The notes under the pieces: generated by a model | The model's database searches: none | Told to the model about the DNA's origin: nothing | Seen by the model: the letters and a program-made list of their open reading frames with translations, nothing else | In this document: positions 1 to 6,627 of the stretch, one piece after another | Layout of the letters: the number at the start of each line of letters is the position of its first letter | How positions within the stretch are numbered: the first letter of the stretch is position 1 | NCBI GenBank assembly: GCA_017456145.1 | Contig: JAFTJZ010000005.1 | Coordinates: 1-39,219, forward strand | Origin: Clostridia bacterium | GTDB lineage: Bacteria; Bacillota; Clostridia; Oscillospirales; CAG-272 | Direction of reading: 5' to 3' | DNA length: 39,219 nucleotides | Position numbers and translations under genes: made by a program

Positions 1-188
1 TATCAGATCAGCATATGCTATCGGGTCATTGTAGATCAGATAATCCAGTTCCGACCTCTGATACATATTATCGGCAACTTCATTCTCCACAGCGATAGTA
101 TCAATCGCAATCATGCTGCCATCGGTGAATTTCAGTTCCACACAGCAGTTATCGAAGTTATATTCGCAGGAAATCAGCTTTTTCATAG
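1..188 (-). CDS. DUF6061-like small protein, 3' end outside window
   Basis: This gene starts at 188 and runs off the left edge, so only the first 62 or so residues are visible. The start follows a good GGAGG ribosome binding site. The visible protein begins MKKLISCEYNFDNCCVELKF and contains the stretch IDTIAVENEVADNMYQRSEL. I recognise this from small Clostridia proteins annotated DUF6061, whose function is unknown. There is no signal peptide or membrane segment in the visible part. It lies 62 bp downstream of the small HTH gene on the same strand and probably shares its promoter. The family call is from memory of its conserved core and is fairly secure. No function can be assigned. Confidence 0.75.
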
Positions 189-250
189 GGTTTACCTCCA
201 AAATTGTATTGTTTGGAAGTAATGTAAGCGTGGGTTTTAGTGTGGTATCT

Positions 251-379
251 TTAAGTTTGGGAAACCCCCCGCTCCCATTTGGAAACGGTCTGCACAGAGA
301 CGTGCATCGATTCTGCAATCTGCTCCTGCGTGTAGCCCCGTTGCTGCCGCAGCTGCTTGAGCTGTTCACCAATCGTCAT
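251..379 (-). CDS. Short Xre-family helix-turn-helix protein (42 aa)
   Basis: The 42-residue product begins MTIGEQLKQLRQQRGYTQEQ and continues through a complete Xre/Cro-type helix-turn-helix, with the typical SVQTVSKWERG recognition helix at about residues 28-38. It then stops four residues after the HTH. Usual HTH_3 domains are about 55 residues and full regulators are longer, so this is a minimal or truncated DNA-binding protein. The start is fixed by a GAGGTG ribosome binding site and a perfect promoter at 414-442. Reading on in another frame, the sequence after the HTH stays open and enters the start of the downstream DUF6061-like gene, so a past frameshift is possible. It may regulate itself and the small gene after it. 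Confidence 0.7.
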   Translation of the reverse strand: MTIGEQLKQLRQQRGYTQEQIAESMHVSVQTVSKWERGVSQT

Positions 380-413
380 GGGATCACCTCACCTTCTCCT
401 CGTGGATACATAT

Positions 414-442
414 ATTATACTGCCTGATCTCAAAAATGTCAA
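414..442 (-). promoter_or_regulatory. Sigma-A promoter of the small HTH gene
   Basis: On the minus strand there is a perfect TTGACA at 437-442, a 17-bp spacer and a perfect TATAAT at 414-419. It sits 35 bp upstream of the HTH start. The remaining sequence up to the lipoprotein gene end at 544 shows no gene. Confidence 0.85.
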
Positions 443-543
443 GTAGCACATAGTTATTGCGTGCTGCACGCTTTTCGTCACACCTTAGCTACGGCAAGCA
501 GGTGCCTATCGCGTCAAGCAAAGCAAGACGCCGCCACGCCGTC

Positions 544-1203
544 TCAGCGAAATACGATCCCCATTCTGTCCGTCATGATCTGATTGAGGTACTTGGCAAG
601 CGTCTCTCCCTCCAAAAAGCTCATGGGGTTAAAGGGATCCGTGTCTTGCCCCGAGGCGACCGCCCAAAGGTCAAGGTCCCCGTCGGGCAGGTAGCGGAAC
701 CCGCGGCTCAGCCCGCCCTGCAATCCGTTCATATACGCGACCGCACGGAAACGGCTCTCCGCAAAGCACTGCTCATACGACGCAGGCAGCAGATCGGAAT
801 AGATAAACAGATCTCTCCAGTACATCTCGATCTGCGCGATCTCGGTCGCATGGTTCTCGACGGTCAGGCAAATGCGGCTGACCATCTCACTTGTGGTCAT
901 ATCCCACATCTCCAGCACGACGTACTTGGAGGAATTGGTCGGGATCTCGTCAATGACAAAATTGATCTCGCTGACATCCTGCGAAAAGGTGCTCTCGCCG
1001 TTCTCGGGGTCATAAACGCCGTTGTCAAACCCGGTAACGACGTCGCTGACCTCGGACGGGGTGTCGCCGTCCTGCGTGTCGCCCACGGAATCGGGACGGT
1101 CTCCCGCCGCATCGTCTTGCGGGTCTTGGCCGGCGGTCAGGCTGCAAGAGGTCAAAAGGAGTACGAGAAAAATGGCTGTCAGATGGGTGATGTAGCGTTT
1201 CAT
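544..1203 (-). CDS. Lipoprotein of unknown function
   Basis: The 219-residue product begins with a lipoprotein signal peptide, MKRYITHLTAIFLVLLLTSC, whose lipobox Cys is residue 20. A low-complexity Asp/Gly/Ser-rich linker (about residues 21-55) follows and then a globular domain I do not recognise. The start follows an AAAGGGG-type ribosome binding site. It is the last gene of the permease operon that begins near 6400, 38 bp after the preceding lipoprotein gene. Context suggests an extracytoplasmic accessory to the ABC export system encoded upstream, but that is inference. It does not resemble the two paralogous lipoproteins before it except in its signal peptide. Confidence 0.75.
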   Translation of the reverse strand: MKRYITHLTAIFLVLLLTSCSLTAGQDPQDDAAGDRPDSVGDTQDGDTPSEVSDVVTGFDNGVYDPENGESTFSQDVSEINFVIDEIPTNSSKYVVLEMWDMTTSEMVSRICLTVENHATEIAQIEMYWRDLFIYSDLLPASYEQCFAESRFRAVAYMNGLQGGLSRGFRYLPDGDLDLWAVASGQDTDPFNPMSFLEGETLAKYLNQIMTDRMGIVFR

Positions 1204-1241
1204 GGTGTGGTTACCCCTTTCATTTTATGTTGTGCTTACGG

Positions 1242-2021
1242 TTACTTTCTCGGCTGGATGATGCCGCGCAGCCCCGGGATCCCCTCAAGAGAGATCGCCA
1301 CGATGCCGCTGACCTCTCCCTGCAGCTCCTCGGGCCACGTCAACGTCTGCTCAAGGCTCTGCATGATGATACGCTGGTCGCTCTCCAGCTTGTCGCCGGA
1401 GCTGCATTGATAATATTCGATCCGATAGATCTCTCCGTGCTGATCGAAGATGACCAGATAATTGTACATGCGGACACCGGCGCAGTTGGCGTATTCAAAA
1501 TCAGCCAAAAGGGTCGGGTATTGCACTCTGTCCCCCGATTGATACGTGTCCATGTTGTACATCCTGCCCTCTCGCACGCCCTTGAGATAGGCGCGGGACT
1601 CGGCGGAAAATTTGCACTCGCCCGCATATTCCTGCGTGGTCAGCGTGTAGGTGAAATCGGCAAAGCTCATGTCGGGTCTGAACAAAAAATAGTTCTCCCA
1701 GCCTGCCGCAAAACCCTCGAAGGTCTGCGTCTCGCTCCCGATCACCTCTCCCGTCGCATCCAGATACTGCGCTGCGATGGTGACGCTGTAATTCTTGTCG
1801 GAGTGATTCTCCAGCTTGACAATGGCGACACTGTCGCGCCCATAGGTGTAGAGCTTATCCTTACCGACAAAGGCGCCGTCCTCGGTGGTCGTCTCGTTCT
1901 CATATTCGCGGATGACGTCCTCAAAGGTCGGCTCACCGCTGACGTCCTCGGTGCTCCCGCAAGCGGGCAGCAGCGCCACGGTCAGCAGCAGTGCAAGAAT
2001 GGTCAAAAAAATTCGTTTCAT
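1242..2021 (-). CDS. Lipoprotein, paralogue of the adjacent upstream lipoprotein
   Basis: The 259-residue lipoprotein has a signal peptide ending in LLPAC (Cys 21). The mature part starts with a short segment containing GEPTFEDVI and EDGAFVGKDKLYTY, followed by a beta-rich domain (IVKLENHSDKNYSVTIAAQY) that resembles FxLYD/DUF-type extracytoplasmic immunoglobulin-like folds. It is clearly homologous along most of its length to the gene at 2052-2810, sharing the pattern FVGK-K-YTY, KLENHSD, QTFEGFAAGWEN and YTLTTQ, so the pair arose by tandem duplication. The start follows AAGGAG. It sits 30 bp downstream of its paralogue. A substrate-capture or accessory role beside the ABC exporter is possible; the function is unknown. 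Confidence 0.8.
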   Translation of the reverse strand: MKRIFLTILALLLTVALLPACGSTEDVSGEPTFEDVIREYENETTTEDGAFVGKDKLYTYGRDSVAIVKLENHSDKNYSVTIAAQYLDATGEVIGSETQTFEGFAAGWENYFLFRPDMSFADFTYTLTTQEYAGECKFSAESRAYLKGVREGRMYNMDTYQSGDRVQYPTLLADFEYANCAGVRMYNYLVIFDQHGEIYRIEYYQCSSGDKLESDQRIIMQSLEQTLTWPEELQGEVSGIVAISLEGIPGLRGIIQPRK

Positions 2022-2051
2022 ATTGCGTTCTCCTTTTTGTATTTCTTTTAT

Positions 2052-2810
2052 TCAACCCCGTGGTTCAACGGAGTGAAAACAGACAAATCCGGTCAGCTCA
2101 CCCTGCAAATTTTCGGGGATGACCAACGCATCCTCGGTCGTCTGATAGATGGGGTAATGCGCGTTTCCGCCGCCACCCGAGCCGCTGGACTCGTATCGGT
2201 GAATCAGACAAACCTCCCCTTGGTTGTCTATGACGATCTGGGTCAAAACCATTCGGCTTGCCTTCATGTTCTCGGCGATAAATTCCGCCGCCAAGGTGGG
2301 CACCTTTCCGCCTTGCACATCAATCATACGGTGCATGTTCGTTTCATATGTTCTCGCAAAATACATCCGCGAGTTGCTGTTGACCCCGCACTCGCCCGAA
2401 AACACCTGCGTCGTCAAGGTATACCGAAATTCGTAAAATTCTACGTCGGGCTTGAAAAAGAAGTGATTCTCCCAGCCCGCCGCAAAGCCCTCAAAAGTCT
2501 GTGTCTGTCGTTTGAGTACGGTGTCAAATTCGTCCAGAAACTCCGCCGTGATGGTAACGGTGTAATGGGTGTCGGAATGATTTTCCAGTTTCAAAATGGC
2601 AACGTTGTTTCCCCGGTAGGTGTAAATTTTTTCCTTGCCCACAAAAGCACCGTCCTCGGTAGCCGTTTCGTTATCATAATTGATGCCGTCCTCAAAGGTC
2701 GGCTCACCGTCGCTGATCACCTTGCCGCCGTCCTCCCCGGTGCTTTGGCAACCACCCAGCATTCCCATCGCCAAAAGCAGTGAAAAAACAATGATAAGTA
2801 TTCGTTTCAT
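2052..2810 (-). CDS. Lipoprotein, paralogue of the adjacent downstream lipoprotein
   Basis: This 252-residue lipoprotein begins MKRILIIVFSLLLAMGMLGGC, with lipobox Cys at residue 21. I chose the start at 2810 because it follows GGGAGG and opens directly on the signal peptide; a longer frame upstream lacks both. The mature protein carries the same signature blocks as its downstream paralogue: GEPTFEDG, EDGAFVGKEKIYTY, LKLENHSD, QTFEGFAAGWENHFFF and YTLTTQ. The predicted fold is beta-rich and extracytoplasmic. The gene lies 19 bp after the ABC ATPase gene, so it is translationally close to the transporter genes. No enzymatic motif is visible. Confidence 0.8.
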   Translation of the reverse strand: MKRILIIVFSLLLAMGMLGGCQSTGEDGGKVISDGEPTFEDGINYDNETATEDGAFVGKEKIYTYRGNNVAILKLENHSDTHYTVTITAEFLDEFDTVLKRQTQTFEGFAAGWENHFFFKPDVEFYEFRYTLTTQVFSGECGVNSNSRMYFARTYETNMHRMIDVQGGKVPTLAAEFIAENMKASRMVLTQIVIDNQGEVCLIHRYESSGSGGGGNAHYPIYQTTEDALVIPENLQGELTGFVCFHSVEPRG

Positions 2811-2829
2811 ATACGCAACCTCCCTTCTC

Positions 2830-3708
2830 TTATCTCTTAACGCCGCCCAGCGCGTAGATATATGCATCCTCCAGCGTGGGAGAGACGGACTGCGAGGCGG
2901 GGGTCAAGGGGGAGGGGGCAGCGTAACGCACGCAGGGGCTGCCGTCCACGTAGGTCACCGATGTGACTACGCTCTCGCGTCGGAGCAGCTCCTCCTCCCG
3001 GGCGCTTCCCCTGTGCTCCCACATCTGTCCGCGGACGCGGTCGATAAAGCTGGCCTTGTCACCGAGATACCTGACCTCGCCGCTCTCCAACACACAGATG
3101 TTCCGACACAAATGCTCAATGTCGGCCGTGATGTGGGTGGAGAAGATGATGGTACGCCCGTGCGCGATTTTTGAGAGCAGATTGAGAAAGTAGAGTCGCT
3201 CCTCTGGGTCAAGTCCCGTAGTCGGCTCGTCGATGATCAGCACACGGGGGTCGCCGATGAGCACCTGCGCGATGCCCGCGCGGCGCAGCATCCCGCCCGA
3301 ATAGCTGTGCAGGCGTTTCTTTTCCTCGCCGACAAGCCCCACCGTCTCAATAGCGCTTGCAATGCGCGTTTGCCGCTCCGTCTTGTCCTTGATGCCCTTC
3401 ATCACGCAAACGTAATCAAGGAACTCGACGATATTGAGCTGCGGCATCAGCTTGGTGCTCTGAGGCAGATACCCCAGCTGCGCGCGGAACTCGTCCTTGT
3501 TTGCCATCAGCTCCTTGCCGTCAAAGAGAACCTCTCCCTCACTTGCCTCCATGATGGTGGCAAGGATGCGCATCAGCGTGGTCTTTCCCGCGCCGTTGCG
3601 CCCGATCAGCCCGAAGATGCCCTCGCCGATGGTCATGCTGACGCCGGAGAGCGCTTTTTTCTTCCCGCGCGGATAGATTTTGGTCATATTCTTAATTTCG
3701 ATGTTCAT
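2830..3708 (-). CDS. ABC transporter ATP-binding protein
   Basis: The 292-residue protein is a standard ABC ATPase of the ABC-2 exporter type. Walker A is GRNGAGKT (36-43), the signature loop is the variant YSGGM (136-140), Walker B is VLIIDE (156-161) and the H-loop His is residue 192 in STH. A C-terminal extension of about 70 residues after the H-loop is common in drug- and lantibiotic-type exporters. The start at 3708 follows TAAGGAG. It is encoded 46 bp after the third membrane protein and ahead of three lipoprotein genes. It presumably energises the membrane proteins at 3755-6300. Substrate unknown; no peptide precursor or processing protease is nearby. Confidence 0.95.
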   Translation of the reverse strand: MNIEIKNMTKIYPRGKKKALSGVSMTIGEGIFGLIGRNGAGKTTLMRILATIMEASEGEVLFDGKELMANKDEFRAQLGYLPQSTKLMPQLNIVEFLDYVCVMKGIKDKTERQTRIASAIETVGLVGEEKKRLHSYSGGMLRRAGIAQVLIGDPRVLIIDEPTTGLDPEERLYFLNLLSKIAHGRTIIFSTHITADIEHLCRNICVLESGEVRYLGDKASFIDRVRGQMWEHRGSAREEELLRRESVVTSVTYVDGSPCVRYAAPSPLTPASQSVSPTLEDAYIYALGGVKR

Positions 3709-3754
3709 AGCTTTGCTCCTTAAAATTAGTTTATATTATTTCGGTGTCGCTCTG

Positions 3755-4492
3755 TCAATCCCCAAAACTCTCGTGCAGCCGCTCGCGCCGTAAAAGCAGA
3801 TAGGTCACGATAAAAAGGATCAGCGCAAGGCTCAAAAACAGCAGACGGTTCAGTGTCCAAAGATGAGGCATGGAGTACATCCTTGGCACCTCGTTGCCAA
3901 GGATGTAGGTCGAGATAAACGGGTCAAAGGAGGCATATCGCAGCGCACGATTGCCCTCTTGAATGTCGTCGCTCATCGCCTTGAAGATGATGTGAATAAA
4001 CAGCCCGATCCCGACGGGAATGTAGCAGTTGCGACACAGCACCCGTAAAAACAGCAACAACGCCCCGAAGAACAGCAGCGACACCGCGCCGGAGGCCAGC
4101 ATATACAGCTTATAGTGCGCAGGCACGACAATGGGAATGAGGATCTGTGTATACTCGTCGGGGATGTAAGGGGTATAGCGAAACAACAGGATCATCAAAG
4201 CGACCGTCAGATACGTGTACACAGCAATGGCGATAAAGCGGGTGAACACCATCCTTGAGGTACGCACGCCGCAGACCATGCCAAGCTCGATCTCTGAGCG
4301 GTCGGGCAGCATAAAGGCAAGCGGGATGAGTAAAATCAGAGGTAAAAACTGCTCAATGTTCCCCGAAAAGCCGACCGACGGATACGGCATAAAGAGCGCG
4401 GAGTCAAACCAGATCGAGGTGACAAAAGCGTAAACGGGAATGAGAATCAGAACCAAAAACCAATATTTCCGAAATGCATAACGGTACAGCAT
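3755..4492 (-). CDS. ABC-2-type membrane protein (third permease-like subunit)
   Basis: The 245-residue product is a multi-pass membrane protein with about six hydrophobic segments. It starts MLYRYAFRKYWFLVLILIPV. I place the start at 4492, 13 bp after the end of the preceding permease gene; a longer open frame upstream encodes only non-hydrophobic shadow sequence of that gene. It is shorter than and not obviously homologous to the two paralogous permeases before it, but it has the same layout of an N-terminal membrane segment, an exposed loop and a terminal cluster of helices. It probably forms part of the same ABC export complex. The assignment as a permease rests on hydrophobicity and context. 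Confidence 0.8.
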   Translation of the reverse strand: MLYRYAFRKYWFLVLILIPVYAFVTSIWFDSALFMPYPSVGFSGNIEQFLPLILLIPLAFMLPDRSEIELGMVCGVRTSRMVFTRFIAIAVYTYLTVALMILLFRYTPYIPDEYTQILIPIVVPAHYKLYMLASGAVSLLFFGALLLFLRVLCRNCYIPVGIGLFIHIIFKAMSDDIQEGNRALRYASFDPFISTYILGNEVPRMYSMPHLWTLNRLLFLSLALILFIVTYLLLRRERLHESFGD

Positions 4493-4505
4493 AATTTCGC
4501 CTCCA

Positions 4506-5375
4506 TCAGTCGTTGCGACATTTTTGCCGCCGATAGGCCAGTGCGGTGTAAAGCGCTGCCACACCAAGCAAAACGCCAAGGCAGATAAGCGCCTTGCCAA
4601 GGGAGGTTTCCTGCTGCACAAGAACGTCTGCGGCAGGAGCGGCCTCCTGCTCGTAGGCATACAGGAAATGGCGCAGCTTACGGGGCAACGGAGAGAGATA
4701 GTCGAAATACACGGGCGCGATGCGGTGGCGCAGCATGAGATTGACGACGTAATAAAAGAGAACGTGTCCCATGCCAAAAGCCGCACCCACAACACCACTG
4801 TGAAACACGCTGCCCAGAGCGTAAGTAAAGGTAAAATAAAACAGAATACAGGGCAGCAGCATCACGCCGACCCAGCGCAAAATGCGCACGAACGACTCGG
4901 CGACGACCTGCACGGTGCTCATTCCCTCCACCCCGCCGCGAGAGAAAACGTACCAAAGGTGATTGAGATTACACGCTGCCGTCACAATCACGACGTTGAT
5001 CAGCAGAATCGCAGCAAGACGGCCGTACAGATAGGTCGAGGGCTTGATGCCCCCCGCCTTTTCGATCTCATAAAAGCGGTCGCCGTAGCTGTGCCCGAGA
5101 ATGACGGCGGTCGAAATGACGGTAAAGCACGGCATGGCGTACATCATGATCTCGGCGCAGCAGGCGTTGTTGATGTTCTGCAAAAAGGTCCCGCGGGAGA
5201 GAACGTAACGCGGGTCGGTGTCCCAGATCATCTCCATCAGCTCGGGGCTGAAATAGCCGTTACCCCCCATGATCGCCTCATAGACGGCAACGCCGAAAAG
5301 CAGCAGCAACGCAAGATAAAAGATGACCGATCGGGTCAGCGTTTTGAGGGTGGTCTTGAAGGTTGCGTAAAACAT
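4506..5375 (-). CDS. ABC-2-type permease, paralogue A
   Basis: The 289-residue membrane protein begins MFYATFKTTLKTLTRSVIFY and has about six transmembrane segments with one extracytoplasmic loop after the first helix. It is a paralogue of the gene at 5422-6300: both contain WDTDPR-VLSR, a FYEIEKA/FFEVEKA motif followed by STYLYGRLAA, and PRKLR near residue 230. The EKA-STYLYGRL block resembles the cytoplasmic coupling region of ABC-2 permeases. The gene is 46 bp downstream of its paralogue and 13 bp upstream of the next membrane protein. With the ATPase at 2830-3708 it likely forms a heteromeric exporter. Substrate unknown. Confidence 0.85.
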   Translation of the reverse strand: MFYATFKTTLKTLTRSVIFYLALLLLFGVAVYEAIMGGNGYFSPELMEMIWDTDPRYVLSRGTFLQNINNACCAEIMMYAMPCFTVISTAVILGHSYGDRFYEIEKAGGIKPSTYLYGRLAAILLINVVIVTAACNLNHLWYVFSRGGVEGMSTVQVVAESFVRILRWVGVMLLPCILFYFTFTYALGSVFHSGVVGAAFGMGHVLFYYVVNLMLRHRIAPVYFDYLSPLPRKLRHFLYAYEQEAAPAADVLVQQETSLGKALICLGVLLGVAALYTALAYRRQKCRND

Positions 5376-5421
5376 GGTAGAAATCTCCTTGTAAAAAAAT
5401 AACGAGCGGTGCAGGCTCGCC

Positions 5422-6300
5422 TCAAAGAATGCGGCGGCGTTGCAAAAAATAGCTTACAGCACAGTAGATCCCTGCGGCTCCGAGCAGTGCGCCGATGCAG
5501 ATCAGCGCATCGGGCAGCGAGGTGTCGAGGAATTGCATATAGATCTCTGCCCCCAGCCCCTCCTGATCGTCCAGGGCCACCAGATAATAGCGCAGCTTTC
5601 GCGGGGTCGGGCACAAATACTGAAAATAGATCGGCGCGTAGGTGTGGCGAAAATACGCGCTGACGTAATAGTAAAAAACAATGTGTCCAAGTCCCCCCAG
5701 CGCGGCGGCATATCCACTGCGAAACACACTGCCGATCGCATAAGTAAAGCCGATATAGAAAAGCGTCGCGGGCAGATTCAACAGCAGCACAAAGCGCATG
5801 ATCCGCGGGACGGAATCCTGAATGATCTGCAGCGGCGTCATGCCGACAACAGAGCCACGGGTAAAAACGTACCAATAAAACGCCAGATGGCAGGCAACGA
5901 TCAGTGCGACCAGATTGACCAAGGCAAGCGCGGCAAGCCGCCCATACAGATAGGTGGAGGCTTTGAGATCGCTCGCCTTCTCCACCTCAAAAAACCCGTC
6001 TCCATGGTTGCGAAATAAAACCACCAGCGTACTTACAACGGAAAAGAACGGCATCCCCAAGCTCATAACCTGACCCACACAAGCGTTTCCCACGTGCTGC
6101 AGATAGTCAGTGCGGGACAGAACAAAGCGCGGGTCGGTGTCCCAGATGGTCATCTCAAGATCAAAGTCAAACGTTCCGTAGCTGGGGCGCGAGGCAAGGT
6201 AGATCACCATCCCCAAAAGCACCGCCAGCGCAAGGTAAAACGGAACGGAGCGCAGCAGTGTTTTGAGCGTGACATTAACCGTCGCGTTGAATTTTTGCAT
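5422..6300 (-). CDS. ABC-2-type permease, paralogue B
   Basis: This 292-residue membrane protein begins MQKFNATVNVTLKTLLRSVP and is the paralogue of the gene at 4506-5375. I use the start at 6300 because it lies 8 bp after TAAGGAGGG; an upstream in-frame ATG would add a segment that belongs to a separate small ORF. Shared blocks include WDTDPRFVLSR, FFEVEKAS, STYLYGRLAA and PRKLRYY. The conserved N-terminal helix, exposed loop and five further helices fit an ABC-2 fold. Having two such permeases plus a third membrane protein suggests an asymmetric membrane complex. It is the first full-sized gene of the operon. Confidence 0.85.
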   Translation of the reverse strand: MQKFNATVNVTLKTLLRSVPFYLALAVLLGMVIYLASRPSYGTFDFDLEMTIWDTDPRFVLSRTDYLQHVGNACVGQVMSLGMPFFSVVSTLVVLFRNHGDGFFEVEKASDLKASTYLYGRLAALALVNLVALIVACHLAFYWYVFTRGSVVGMTPLQIIQDSVPRIMRFVLLLNLPATLFYIGFTYAIGSVFRSGYAAALGGLGHIVFYYYVSAYFRHTYAPIYFQYLCPTPRKLRYYLVALDDQEGLGAEIYMQFLDTSLPDALICIGALLGAAGIYCAVSYFLQRRRIL

Positions 6301-6311
6301 ATGCGCCCTCC

Positions 6312-6398
6312 TTACCTGCCTTGCGGGGTACCTTGTCGGGCACCCGACGCCGAAAAAGAGAGCGCAAACAGCGGCATCAGACACAGCAACCGTTTCAC
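6312..6398 (-). CDS. Tiny ORF with signal-peptide character (28 aa)
   Basis: A GTG at 6398, 8-9 bp after GGAGGG, opens a 28-residue frame: a basic N-terminus (MKRLL), a hydrophobic core (about residues 4-16) and a small-residue SASGA stretch, ending GTPQGR. It looks like a lipoprotein signal peptide that has lost its Cys and its mature domain, or a short secreted or leader peptide. Its stop codon TAA forms the start of the TAAGGAGGG ribosome binding site of the first permease gene, so translation of the two would be coupled. It is too small to be certain. Alternatives are a remnant of a decayed lipoprotein gene or chance. Confidence 0.4.
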   Translation of the reverse strand: MKRLLCLMPLFALSFSASGARQGTPQGR

Positions 6399-6441
6399 AA
6401 AAAATCCCTCCTTGAACGAAAAAATTAACAGAATATTACAA

Positions 6442-6470
6442 ATTATACTTCACCAAATATATTGTATCAT
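6442..6470 (-). promoter_or_regulatory. Candidate promoter of the permease-lipoprotein operon
   Basis: On the minus strand there is a perfect TATAAT at 6442-6447. A weak ATGATA (4 of 6 matches to the -35 consensus) lies 17 bp upstream at 6465-6470. It is 44 bp upstream of the tiny ORF and about 140 bp upstream of the first permease. The weak -35 leaves the call tentative. Confidence 0.45.
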
Positions 6471-6560
6471 GCAGCGATTTTGCGTACAAGAAACGTCCGA
6501 GCTATAAGGGTATCTTTTTCGGATGGGTCGCCTTCTCTGACCGCGCACCCGCCGATATGG

Positions 6561-6599
6561 AAAAATGAAAAAACGGGCAAGCCCACATAAGTGAGCCTG
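6561..6599 (-). terminator. Rho-independent terminator after the 803-residue permease gene
   Basis: On the minus strand a 9-bp stem with two G-T wobbles (CAGGCTCAC with GTGGGCTTG, at 6578-6599) is followed by CCCG and a T-rich run at 6561-6573. It lies about 30 bp after the stop codon at 6628 and would separate the sigma-factor operon from the permease operon downstream. Confidence 0.65.
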
Positions 6600-6627
6600 T
6601 CCGATTTTCGTTTGACGTATGGCCGTC

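Noticed and set aside
459-471. GCGTG-CTG-CACGC inverted repeat as a terminator of the lipoprotein operon
   Set aside because: The stem is only 5 bp and there is no T-run on the minus strand.
1227-2783. A 518-codon plus-strand open frame
   Set aside because: It lies antisense to the two paralogous lipoprotein genes, which have signal peptides, ribosome binding sites and mutual homology. The antisense frame is long only because of the GC-rich third positions.
4493-4798. An N-terminal extension of the third membrane protein
   Set aside because: The added residues are a frame-shadow of the upstream permease gene and lack hydrophobic character. The start at 4492 fits the gene spacing.
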